Shown here: piece after piece, positions 47,378 to 55,517 of the stretch
Layout of the letters: every line of letters begins with the position of its first letter
Position numbering within the stretch: position 1 is the stretch's first letter
NCBI GenBank assembly: GCA_000472185.1
Contig: AVDB01000005.1
Location: 218,311-282,310 of the forward strand
DNA: 64,000 bases
From: Rhodobacteraceae bacterium HIMB11
Lineage (GTDB): Bacteria > Pseudomonadota > Alphaproteobacteria > Rhodobacterales > Rhodobacteraceae
Direction: 5' to 3'
Notes under the pieces: generated by a model
Database searches by the model: none
What the model was told of the DNA's origin: nothing
Seen by the model: only the letters and a program-made list of their open reading frames with translations
Made by a program: the position numbers and the translations under genes

Positions 47378-49159
47378 TTAAACCGATGTTTGTTTGCGCA
47401 TGTCTGCCGCATCGATTCCAGCGACAGCCACTGGTTTCTTCATCGCGTCACGGCGGAATGGTTCCCCCAATTCTTGGTTGATCATCGCTTCGATCAATGT
47501 GGTGATACCGTTTTCCATTTGGTCTTTGACCGCCTGATGCAGTGCCTCGGTCAATTCATCCATTGTGCGTGCAACAACACCCTTTAGACCACAGGCCTGT
47601 GCGATACCGGCATAGGACACTTGTGTATCCAATTCTGTGCCAACAAAATTGTCGTCAAACCATAGGGTTGAGTTCCGCTTTTCAGCGCCCCATTGGTAGT
47701 TACGGAACACGATTTGCGTCACAGCAGGCCATTCGCCACGACCGATCGCAGTCAATTCGTTCACCGCGATACCAAAGGCACCGTCACCTGCAAAACCAAC
47801 AACTGGCACATTTGGCTGACCAATTTTTGCGCCAACAATCGCAGGTAGGCCGTAGCCACATGGGCCAAATAGGCCAGGTGCCAAATATTTGCGACCCTCT
47901 TCAAATGCAGGATACGCATTGCCGATTGCACAGTTGTTGCCGATGTCGGACGAAATGATCGCCTCTGTCGGAAGAGCAGATTGGATCGCGCGCCATGCCA
48001 TGCGTGGGCTCATCCAGTCTGGTTTGTCTGCGCGCGCACGCTGGTTCCATGTTGTGCCAGGATCGTCGTCTTCATGATCCATAGAGCTAAGCTGCTGCGC
48101 CCAACGTGATTTTTTCTCGGCAATCTTTGCCTTACGCTCGGCGCGACCATCATCACCTGCTGACTCTGATAGGCGGTCCAAAATACCATTTGCCGCTTTT
48201 GCCGCATCCGCGATGATACCAACTGTCACTTTTTTCGTAAGGCCAATGCGATCAGGGTTGATATCAACCTGGATGATTTTTGCATCCGCTGGCCAATATT
48301 CCATGCCATAGCCTGGCAAGGTTGAGAATGGGTTCAAACGTGTACCCAGACACAGAACAACATCTGCTTCGCTGATCAATTCCATGCCCGCTTTTGATCC
48401 GTTATAGCCCAATGGGCCTGCGAATAATGGGTGTGATCCTGGGAATGCGTCATTGTGTTGGTATCCAACACAAACAGGCGCGTCCAAGCGTTCGGCCAAT
48501 GCGCGTGACGCATCAATGCCGCCTTGTGACAGAACAACACCTGCGCCATTTAAGATCACTGGGTTCTTCGCATTTGACAACAGTTCCGCTGCCTGTGCAA
48601 TCGCCTGTTCACCACCAGATGGGCGTTCAAATTCGACGATTGCAGGAAGTTCAACATCAATCACTTGTGTCCACATATCGCGTGGGATGTTCAACTGTGC
48701 AGGTGCAGACGCGCGTTTTGCGTTCATGATTACACGGTTCAACACTTCACAAACGCGAGAAGGATCACGCACCTCTTCCTGATAAGCGACCATGTCTTCG
48801 AACAATTTCATTTGTTCAACTTCTTGGAAACCACCCTGACCGATTGTTTTGTTCGCCGCCTGTGGTGTCACCAACAACAACGGTGTGTGGTTCCAATAGG
48901 CCGTTTTTACGGCTGTCACGAAGTTTGTGATACCCGGACCGTTTTGCGCAATCATCATGGACATTTCGCCAGTTGCACGTGTGTATCCATCCGCCATCAT
49001 GCCTGCGGATCCTTCGTGCGCACAATCCCAGAATTGAATGCCCGCTTGTGGGAATAAATCCGAAATTGGCATCATGGCTGAACCAATGATACCGAATGCA
49101 TGTTCAATACCGTGCATTTGCAGAACTTTTACAAATGCTTCTTCTGTTGTCATTTTCAT
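47378..49159 (-). CDS. xsc: Sulfoacetaldehyde acetyltransferase
   Basis: 593 residues of the TPP-dependent family. H-A-F-G-I-I-G-S-A-M-M-P-I at the N terminus and the characteristic Xsc segment R-N-Y-Q-W-G-A-E-K-R-N-S-T are present; the TPP motif lies in G-F-A-G-D-G-A-F-G-I-A-V-N-E-L. It converts sulfoacetaldehyde and phosphate to acetyl phosphate and sulfite, the key step of taurine dissimilation. A TauR-type box lies 77-109 bp upstream, overlapping the tauR 3' end. Confidence 0.97.
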   Translation of the reverse strand: MKMTTEEAFVKVLQMHGIEHAFGIIGSAMMPISDLFPQAGIQFWDCAHEGSAGMMADGYTRATGEMSMMIAQNGPGITNFVTAVKTAYWNHTPLLLVTPQAANKTIGQGGFQEVEQMKLFEDMVAYQEEVRDPSRVCEVLNRVIMNAKRASAPAQLNIPRDMWTQVIDVELPAIVEFERPSGGEQAIAQAAELLSNAKNPVILNGAGVVLSQGGIDASRALAERLDAPVCVGYQHNDAFPGSHPLFAGPLGYNGSKAGMELISEADVVLCLGTRLNPFSTLPGYGMEYWPADAKIIQVDINPDRIGLTKKVTVGIIADAAKAANGILDRLSESAGDDGRAERKAKIAEKKSRWAQQLSSMDHEDDDPGTTWNQRARADKPDWMSPRMAWRAIQSALPTEAIISSDIGNNCAIGNAYPAFEEGRKYLAPGLFGPCGYGLPAIVGAKIGQPNVPVVGFAGDGAFGIAVNELTAIGRGEWPAVTQIVFRNYQWGAEKRNSTLWFDDNFVGTELDTQVSYAGIAQACGLKGVVARTMDELTEALHQAVKDQMENGITTLIEAMINQELGEPFRRDAMKKPVAVAGIDAADMRKQTSV

Positions 49160-49235
49160 GAATGCGACTCCTGATGGGCGCGTGAAATACGCGGTTTTCC
49201 TTGGCTGTGTTTTAGTGTGAAACAGGTCTAAATCA

Positions 49236-49268
49236 GTAGGGCCAGTTTGGATTATGACACGAGTCCAG
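49236..49268 (-). promoter_or_regulatory. Proposed TauR box upstream of xsc
   Basis: On the minus strand CTGGACTCGT (49268-49259), 13 bp, then CTGGCCCTAC (49245-49236): a direct repeat with a period of 23 bp. It overlaps the last codons of tauR. The same architecture is found upstream of tauR and tpa. Confidence 0.6.
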
Positions 49269-50724
49269 TTCGCGCAATTTCATCTGCGATCAAACTGATG
49301 CCTGTTTCAATGTGTTCTTGGCCGATTGACGAATAGGCCAAGCGATAATGAGTGGCACTTGGTGCCAGGCTGGGAAAGAATGCGGTTCCTGGTTCAATCA
49401 GGACGCTACGATTTTGAAGGCGTTGTGCCAAATCCACTGTATCGACGTGATCTGGTGCCTTCATCCACACCGATGAACCACCAGAGGGCGCAGGTCCATC
49501 AATGGTTAGGTTGTATTTTTCAATCGCGTTGATCAGCGTTTCACGACGTGCACGATAGGTGTGGGCGGTGCGTTTAATTTGACTGTCATAATAGCCCAAA
49601 CTTAGGAAATAAGCTGCGGTGCGCTGAATATGACCTGGAGGATGGCGCAGGACGCTTGCGCGTAGGGCGCGCGCCTCGCGAATAAAGGGGGCAGAGCCAA
49701 CCAAATATCCCAAGCGCAAGCCTGGAAACAGCGATTTCGAAAAACTGCCTACATAAATAACACGACCATCTGCATCGAGCGATTTCAAGGCAGGCGAGGG
49801 GGTGGTGGTGTTGGCGATTTCAAATTCATAATCATCCTCGACGATCAAGGCATCCAAATTTGCCGCGCGATCAAGCAAAGCTTTACGGCGATCAAGCGGC
49901 ATGGTGTGATTGGTTGGGCATTGGTGACTGGGGGTTGTGAAGATCACCGATGCATTGTCAGGAACCTCATCGGGTACCATTCCCCTTGCGTCCACATCTA
50001 CGGGATGAATATGGCACCGTGATTGGTTTAGAATTTCAAGCAGCGCTGGATAGCATGGGTTTTCGATGACCGCTGTTCTGCGCTGTGTCAACAAAACCTG
50101 GGACGCGAGCCACAGCGCATTTTGTGCGCCAAGGGTCACCAAAATCTGATCCTCTTGGGCAAAGATACCCCGCCGCGGCAGTGTGTGACGGGCGATGAAT
50201 TCAAGCAACATTGGATCATCGCGGTCAAAGTGATCGCTGGTTAGGGCGTTAAAGTCTTTGGCACCCAATGCACGAATGGCGCATAATCGCCAGTTCGCGT
50301 GGTCGAACAGGGTTGGATCAGATTGGCCATAGATGAAACGGTATTTGTACCGCGCCCAATCCTGGGGTTTGTTGATTGGATCGCCTTCTGCAAACCGTTG
50401 TCCGATTGCCCGCCCCCAATCTACACGATCAGGAATTTGCGTTTTTGCTTCAAATGGGGGGGTTTCGGGGGCGGTGTCAGACACATAATATCCTGACCTA
50501 TCCTTTGACATCAGATAATCGCTGGCCAATAGTTCTGTATATGCCAGTGTCACTGTTATGCGGCTAATGCCCAAGTGAGCAGCAAGTTTACGTGTTGATG
50601 GGAGCTTTTCACCTTTGCGGAATTGGCCAGACAGAATGCCCTGCGCAATGGTTTGTTGCAACCGTGCTTGCAGAGTGCCACTTTGCTGTGGATGAAGGAT
50701 AAAACTTTCGACAGGTATCGCCAT
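49252..50724 (-). CDS. tauR: MocR-type (GntR/aminotransferase) taurine regulator
   Basis: 490 residues. The N-terminal GntR winged helix reads L-P-S-T-R-K-L-A-A-H-L-G-I-S-R-I-T-V. The larger part is a class I aminotransferase-like PLP domain; I-V-G-S-F-S-K-S-L-F-P-G-L-R-L-G-like Y-V-G-S-F-S-K-S-L-F-P holds the PLP lysine. TauR of Rhodobacter capsulatus activates tpa and xsc in response to taurine and PLP. The gene lies between xsc and tpa and has its own candidate box 12 bp before the start. Confidence 0.88.
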   Translation of the reverse strand: MAIPVESFILHPQQSGTLQARLQQTIAQGILSGQFRKGEKLPSTRKLAAHLGISRITVTLAYTELLASDYLMSKDRSGYYVSDTAPETPPFEAKTQIPDRVDWGRAIGQRFAEGDPINKPQDWARYKYRFIYGQSDPTLFDHANWRLCAIRALGAKDFNALTSDHFDRDDPMLLEFIARHTLPRRGIFAQEDQILVTLGAQNALWLASQVLLTQRRTAVIENPCYPALLEILNQSRCHIHPVDVDARGMVPDEVPDNASVIFTTPSHQCPTNHTMPLDRRKALLDRAANLDALIVEDDYEFEIANTTTPSPALKSLDADGRVIYVGSFSKSLFPGLRLGYLVGSAPFIREARALRASVLRHPPGHIQRTAAYFLSLGYYDSQIKRTAHTYRARRETLINAIEKYNLTIDGPAPSGGSSVWMKAPDHVDTVDLAQRLQNRSVLIEPGTAFFPSLAPSATHYRLAYSSIGQEHIETGISLIADEIARTGLVS

Positions 50725-50735
50725 ACCTTATCATA

Positions 50736-50768
50736 CTGGATCTATCGTCGATGGTAAACTGGCATTAT
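50736..50768 (+). promoter_or_regulatory. Proposed TauR box upstream of tauR
   Basis: CTGGATCTAT (50736-50745), 13 bp, then CTGGCATTAT (50759-50768), a direct repeat with a period of 23 bp, 12-44 bp before the tauR start codon and in the opposite orientation to tauR. It fits autoregulation. Confidence 0.55.
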
Positions 50769-50796
50769 ATTCCTTTGCTGAGATCATCAAATTGAG

Positions 50797-50808
50797 ATTG
50801 TATACAAT
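50797..50808. promoter_or_regulatory. Palindrome ATTGTATACAAT in the tauR/XRE-regulator divergent region
   Basis: A perfect 12-bp palindrome of the kind bound by FadR-type GntR regulators. No such regulator gene is in the window. The remaining part of this 345-bp gap (50725-51069) is AT-rich and holds the TauR box and presumably two divergent promoters. Confidence 0.4.
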
Positions 50809-51069
50809 ATTGTTAATTGTGTACTTCTTCTACTTCACGGCAAGAAATGTAATATTTTCAATAGGTTTGGCTTGCTTTGCACGGCTAAATTGTGACTGTT
50901 GCACATTCCTTTAAAATATACTTAAGTGTCAAAATTATAGACTTTCGTCTTGTTTGTCGTGATACATTATGTACAGGCTTTGTCGGCATATGTATCAGCC
51001 GCAAGAGTCGAGTGCACGCTATGCGTGTGTTCAGTAGGAATGTATCGCGAAGAAAGGCAATGATTTTCG

Positions 51070-51897
51070 TTGACTAGCAGCGACCAAGAAATATCCGTCC
51101 ATCAAATTTTTGGGCGCAACTTGCGCGAATTGTGCAAGAAAACCGGGACGATCGCAGAGGTTGCAGATCATCTGGGCGTTAATCGTGTGCAGATGAATCG
51201 CATATTGAATGGCGAAAGTTTCCCAAAACCAGGTTTGATGAAGCGTATTTGCGATCACTTTTCTGTGAACGCGCGCATTCTTTTAGAGCCGTTGTCCGAG
51301 CTTGAGGCCGAAAAACGGCATCAAAGCCCAGGTGATGTGCGTGGTATGTCGGGGCCATTTGATTATGCATTTTTTGGTCGCGATTACTCGGTTAATGAGG
51401 AAAACATAAATCGTGAAATCGTACCTGATGGCCTGCATCTGATTATCCGCCCATCCTTAATGTGGCGTGATGGTTATTGGATTGGGATGGTGCGATTTTT
51501 CAACAAAGACGGTGCACAGGTTATGCGTGGATTTGACCCGATTGCACGGGGCATGAAACGATCTGACCTGACGCCTATGAAGGTGCGCGAATATCGTGGT
51601 TTTTTGTAAAATTCTTCGGAGTCGTTTTCGTTCCTGTATGCCACACGTATTCCAAACATTGTGATTGGCATCGATCATTTCGGCACCCGAACATGGCCGA
51701 CGCATGGGTTTTTATCTGGGCGGTGTTTGGTTATGAGTTCGGCAAACCCAATCGGTAAAACCGTGGTACCAAGTATCCTGCAACCGTTGGAGCAGGATAC
51801 AAAGACTATTTTAGAGGCTGCGCGGCTGTGTGGTTTTCGGAGTCTCTCCGAAGTGCCGCGCAAGTATCATGAGCATCTTAGTTCGGCTGGAATTTGA
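51070..51897 (+). pseudogene. XRE-family transcriptional regulator, split by an in-frame TAA
   Basis: Codons 1-179 contain an XRE helix-turn-helix (V-A-D-H-L-G-V-N-R-V-Q-M-N-R-I-L-N-G-E) and part of a C-terminal domain. TAA at 51607-51609 follows R-E-Y-R-G-F-L. The same frame continues for 95 sense codons (N-S-S-E-S-F-S-F-L-Y-A-T-R-I-P and on to S-S-A-G-I) and stops at 51895-51897, next to the tpa stop. One CAA-to-TAA change would explain it. The start is TTG with a distant AAAGG. It may have been a second regulator of the taurine locus. Confidence 0.65.
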
Positions 51898-51907
51898 TCA
51901 GCCGAAC
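51881..51907. terminator. Hairpin over the convergent stops of the XRE regulator and tpa
   Basis: Nine-bp perfect stem, gttcggctg at 51881-51889 and cagccgaac at 51899-51907, loop of nine containing both stop codons. It lacks a clear U tract on either side. Confidence 0.55.
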
Positions 51908-53283
51908 ACTTTGGTCAGTGAACGATCAACGGCTTCGGTGATTTCGTCGATGTCATCGGGGGTCGCGATCAATGCAGGGCTGAAACACAGCGTATTGTTA
52001 TATCCTGGGATGGAACGGTTGGTTGCGCCGATCAACACGCCATGTGCGGCACAATCTGCAACAACGGCTTGGACCAGCTTTTCTTCTGCCGGGTCTTTTG
52101 TTGCGCGATCCGCAACCAATTCGGCACCACAGAATAGGCCTTTACCGCGCACTTGACCAATGACAGCATGTTTTTCCGACAGGGCGTTCAAATTGTCGAT
52201 CATGCGCTCACCCATCTTAAGGGTATTATCCAACAGGCCTTCTTCTTCAATGATGGCCATGTTTTCAATTGCCGCCGCGGGACCCGCTGTACATCCGCCA
52301 AATGTCGAGATGTCGCGGAAATAGTTCATTGGATCGCTTGCGTCGTCCTTAAACAATTCAAACACATCCTCTGATGTGACCAAACATGCAATCGCGGCAT
52401 AGCCTGATGCAACACCTTTGGCCATGGTCACCATGTCAGGTTTGATGCCATAGTTTTGGTATCCAAACCATGTACCTGTCCGACCAACGCCACACACGAC
52501 TTCATCAATGTGCAATAGGATATCGTATTTTTTGCAGATTTCTTGCACGCGCTCCCAATACCCCTCTGGTGGGGTGATGACGCCGCCACCTGCAGTTACT
52601 GGTTCAAGGCATAAACCGCCAACTGTATCTGGACCCTCGGCAAGAATGACTTCTTCAATGGCGTCCGCTGCGCGGCGACCATACTCTTCACCGCTTAGAT
52701 CCCACTGCGCACGATATTCCAAGCAATGTGGTACGCGAACGAACCCAGGTGTAAACGGGCCGTATTGCGCGTTACGCTCGTCCTGTCCGCCTGCAGATAA
52801 GGTTGCGATTGTTGTTCCGTGGTAATCACGTTCGCGATACAGAATTTTGTGCTTTTTGCCGCCATAGCGTTTGTGGGCGATTTGGCGGATCAATTTAAAC
52901 GCTTTTTCGTTCGCTTCTGAACCAGAGTTACAGTAATAAACACGGCTCATCCCAGGCATCTTATCAATCAATTTTTCGGCAAAGATCGCCCCTGGAACAG
53001 ACCCTGCAGCACCAGCGAAATAGTTCATCTTGATCAACTGATCACGGACCGCATTTGCGATCCGCTCGCGCCCGTAGCCAACATTCACAGTCCATACGCC
53101 ACCTGAAACAGCGTCAATGTGCTCTTTCCCTTTCTGGTCCCAAACGCGCATGCCATTGCCCTCTACAATGATGCGAGGTTCACCGGTTTCTAGTGGCTTG
53201 TGCTGCAACAGGTGGTGCCACACGTATGCGCGGTCCGCCTCAATCACATGGGATAGGTCATTTTCACGTAACAAAGTATTCAT
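51898..53283 (-). CDS. tpa: Taurine-pyruvate aminotransferase
   Basis: 461 residues of class III aminotransferases. N-S-G-S-E-A-N-E-K-A-F-K contacts the cofactor phosphate, D-E-V-V-C-G-V-G-R-T-G contains the ring-binding Asp, and M-A-K-G-V-A-S-G-Y carries the PLP lysine. It transaminates taurine with pyruvate to sulfoacetaldehyde and alanine. ATG 53283 is preceded by GGAGG and preferred to the upstream start. A TauR-type box lies 75-107 bp upstream. tauABC is divergent. Confidence 0.95.
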   Translation of the reverse strand: MNTLLRENDLSHVIEADRAYVWHHLLQHKPLETGEPRIIVEGNGMRVWDQKGKEHIDAVSGGVWTVNVGYGRERIANAVRDQLIKMNYFAGAAGSVPGAIFAEKLIDKMPGMSRVYYCNSGSEANEKAFKLIRQIAHKRYGGKKHKILYRERDYHGTTIATLSAGGQDERNAQYGPFTPGFVRVPHCLEYRAQWDLSGEEYGRRAADAIEEVILAEGPDTVGGLCLEPVTAGGGVITPPEGYWERVQEICKKYDILLHIDEVVCGVGRTGTWFGYQNYGIKPDMVTMAKGVASGYAAIACLVTSEDVFELFKDDASDPMNYFRDISTFGGCTAGPAAAIENMAIIEEEGLLDNTLKMGERMIDNLNALSEKHAVIGQVRGKGLFCGAELVADRATKDPAEEKLVQAVVADCAAHGVLIGATNRSIPGYNNTLCFSPALIATPDDIDEITEAVDRSLTKVFG

Positions 53284-53357
53284 TGTATCAGCCTCCAGAA
53301 TCCGCGCAGGGCGCGACAATATGATTTGATAGTTTTGATTTCAAAGCGCTGGAAATT

Positions 53358-53390
53358 ATAGGGCCAGAATTTTTACACCTATAGGTCCAA
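53358..53390 (-). promoter_or_regulatory. Proposed TauR box upstream of tpa
   Basis: On the minus strand TTGGACCTAT (53390-53381), 13 bp, then CTGGCCCTAT (53367-53358), a direct repeat with a period of 23 bp. The half-sites are close to the CTGGACYTAA consensus I recall for R. capsulatus TauR. Confidence 0.65.
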
Positions 53391-53542
53391 TTCAAACGAT
53401 TGATTGCCTCAATTGGGGTGTGTGTGGAATGGTTCCGCCACAGGCCTAGCGTGGGTTGGTTTTCGTGCGGCGGCAGCTTCGCGTCAAAAATCTTAAAAAA
53501 GGGATTGATCTTATGCACGCAATCGGGTCGGATCATACCGTA

Positions 53543-53567
53543 AACATACGTCGATGTAATGTATGTT
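53543..53567 (+). promoter_or_regulatory. Inverted repeat upstream of tauA
   Basis: AACATAC (53543-53549), 11 bp, GTATGTT (53561-53567), a perfect 7-bp inverted repeat 49 bp before the tauA start. The remaining 333-bp divergent region holds the tpa TauR box and no ORF that I support. Confidence 0.4.
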
Positions 53568-53616
53568 ATGGCTTCATCACGGTGCGCGATGCGCGTCGAA
53601 AACAGGGAGATTGATG

Positions 53617-54624
53617 ATGAAATTCACGAAATCACTACTTAAAACAAGCGCAGCAGTTGCCTTGGTTGCAAGTGCACAAGCCGCAATGGCGGGTGGCCAC
53701 GGTGAAATCACTGTAGGTTACTTCTTGGAATGGCCAATGCCATTTGAATACGCCAAGCAAATGGGCACATACGACGAAGAAATGGGTGTCAAAGTAAACT
53801 GGGTAAGCTTTGACACTGGTACTGCGATGAGTGCGGCGATGGCCTCAGGCGACGTACAAATTTCTGTCAGCCAGGGTGTTCCACCTTTCGTTGTTGCTGC
53901 ATCAGCGGGCCAGGACCTTCAAATCCTAGACGTCGCAGTTTCATACTCAGACAACGACAACTGTGTTGTTTCATCTGGCCTTGAAATCGACAAAGACAGC
54001 GCAGGCGAATTGGCCGGTAAAAAAGTTGCAGTTCCACTAGGTACAGCAGCACACTATGGCTTCCTAAAGCAGATGAGCCACTTTGGTGTTGATGTTGGTA
54101 GCCTAGAGGTTGTGGACATGGCGCCTGCAGAAGGCGCAGCGGCACTGGCACAGGGTTCAGTTGACATGTCATGCGGTTGGGGTGGTGCGCTTCGTCGTAT
54201 GAAAGAGCACGGTAACGTTTTGTTGACAGGCGCAGAGAAAGAAGAGTTGGGCATCTTGGTTTTTGACGTCACTTCAGCACCAGCAAACTTTGTTGCGGAA
54301 AACAGCGATCTTGTTTCAGCCTTCTTGAAAGTCACAGCAGACGCAAACGCAATGTGGAATAAAGGCGGCGACAGCGCAGCAGCAATGGTTCCAGCAATTG
54401 CCAAAGATTCAGGTATGTCTGAAGAAGACACAGTGGCGACAATGTCAACGTTTGTGTTCCCATCAGTTGAAGACCAGTTATCAGCAAAATGGCTTGGTGG
54501 CGGTGCGCAAGAATTCATGAAAGGCGTTGCAGACGTGTTCGTGAATGCGGGTAGCATCGATTCAGCACTAAACAGCTATGCTGGCAACGTGAACACAGGT
54601 CCATTGGCTGCTGCAGGCAACTAA
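53617..54624 (+). CDS. tauA: Taurine ABC transporter substrate-binding protein
   Basis: 335 residues. The signal peptide covers about residues 1-24 and ends A-A-M-A. The mature part begins G-G-H-G-E-I-T-V-G-Y-F-L-E-W and belongs to the NMT1/SsuA/TauA periplasmic-binding family. ATG 53617 is chosen because AGGGAG lies 7 bp upstream; ATG 53614 is adjacent. The gene is followed by a strong hairpin before tauB, so it can be expressed above the transporter. Taurine specificity follows from the neighbours tpa and xsc. Confidence 0.92.
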   Translation: MKFTKSLLKTSAAVALVASAQAAMAGGHGEITVGYFLEWPMPFEYAKQMGTYDEEMGVKVNWVSFDTGTAMSAAMASGDVQISVSQGVPPFVVAASAGQDLQILDVAVSYSDNDNCVVSSGLEIDKDSAGELAGKKVAVPLGTAAHYGFLKQMSHFGVDVGSLEVVDMAPAEGAAALAQGSVDMSCGWGGALRRMKEHGNVLLTGAEKEELGILVFDVTSAPANFVAENSDLVSAFLKVTADANAMWNKGGDSAAAMVPAIAKDSGMSEEDTVATMSTFVFPSVEDQLSAKWLGGGAQEFMKGVADVFVNAGSIDSALNSYAGNVNTGPLAAAGN

Positions 54625-54640
54625 TCTGACCATATACTTA

Positions 54641-54668
54641 GGCCGCGGGGTATGTCCCGCGGCCTTTT
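54641..54668 (+). terminator. Terminator/attenuator between tauA and tauB
   Basis: Nine-bp GC-rich perfect stem, ggccgcggg at 54641-54649 and cccgcggcc at 54656-54664, loop of six, followed by tttt. Partial readthrough would give more binding protein than membrane components. Confidence 0.85.
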
Positions 54669-54701
54669 CTATACCTACCTTATAAAATTTGAGCGTCCCT
54701 T

Positions 54702-55517
54702 ATGACCACTGATCATGGATTGAATATTAACAATCTTTCGATGCGCTTTGATTTGCCAAATGGCGGATCAGTGCAGGCGTTAAAGAACGTAAACCTACAT
54801 CTAAAAAGCGGTGAACTGATGTCGGTTCTGGGTCCGTCTGGATGTGGAAAAACCACGCTTTTGAACATTATCGCGGGCTTCTTGGCGCCAACGGAGGGTG
54901 AAATTCAATTGAATGGATCAACCGTCACAGGCCCAAGCGCAGAACGCGGCATGGTATTCCAACAGGGCGCGTTGTTCGAATGGATGAGCGTGCGTGAAAA
55001 CGTGGGTTTCGGTCCCAAGATGAAGGGCACGCCCAAAGGTGAAATTCATGAAACGGTGGACCACCTTTTGGACACAGTGGGTCTGGGCGATTTCAAAGAA
55101 AAAGCCGTCTATGAATTGTCAGGTGGTATGCAGCAGCGTGTGGCTTTGGCCCGCTGTTTGGCAAATGACCCTGATGTGATCCTAATGGACGAACCGCTTG
55201 GCGCACTTGATGCTCTGACACGTGAAAAGATGCAGTCGCTGGTTTTAAAACTTTGGAAAGAAACGGGCAAAACGATTATCCTGATCACCCACTCGGTGGA
55301 AGAGGCATTGTTGCTGGGCGAGCGTTTGTTAGTCATGGCACCCCGACCAGGACGTATTCATCGCGAATACCGTTTGCCCTTTGCTGATTTGGGTGTTGAC
55401 CAAGATTTGCGCGAAGTCAAAAAACACCTCGACTATGCCGAAAAGCGGGAAGAGATCCTATCCATGATTTGGGATATGGAAGAAGAGATTATGGGCCGGA
55501 TGGAGGCGCAGTCATGA
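54702..55517 (+). CDS. tauB: Taurine ABC transporter ATP-binding protein
   Basis: 271 residues. Walker A G-P-S-G-C-G-K-T-T, signature L-S-G-G-M-Q-Q-R and Walker B V-I-L-M-D-E-P are all present, followed by the H-loop I-L-I-T-H-S-V. It hydrolyses ATP on the cytoplasmic side for TauC. Its stop overlaps the tauC start (ATGA). Confidence 0.94.
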   Translation: MTTDHGLNINNLSMRFDLPNGGSVQALKNVNLHLKSGELMSVLGPSGCGKTTLLNIIAGFLAPTEGEIQLNGSTVTGPSAERGMVFQQGALFEWMSVRENVGFGPKMKGTPKGEIHETVDHLLDTVGLGDFKEKAVYELSGGMQQRVALARCLANDPDVILMDEPLGALDALTREKMQSLVLKLWKETGKTIILITHSVEEALLLGERLLVMAPRPGRIHREYRLPFADLGVDQDLREVKKHLDYAEKREEILSMIWDMEEEIMGRMEAQS

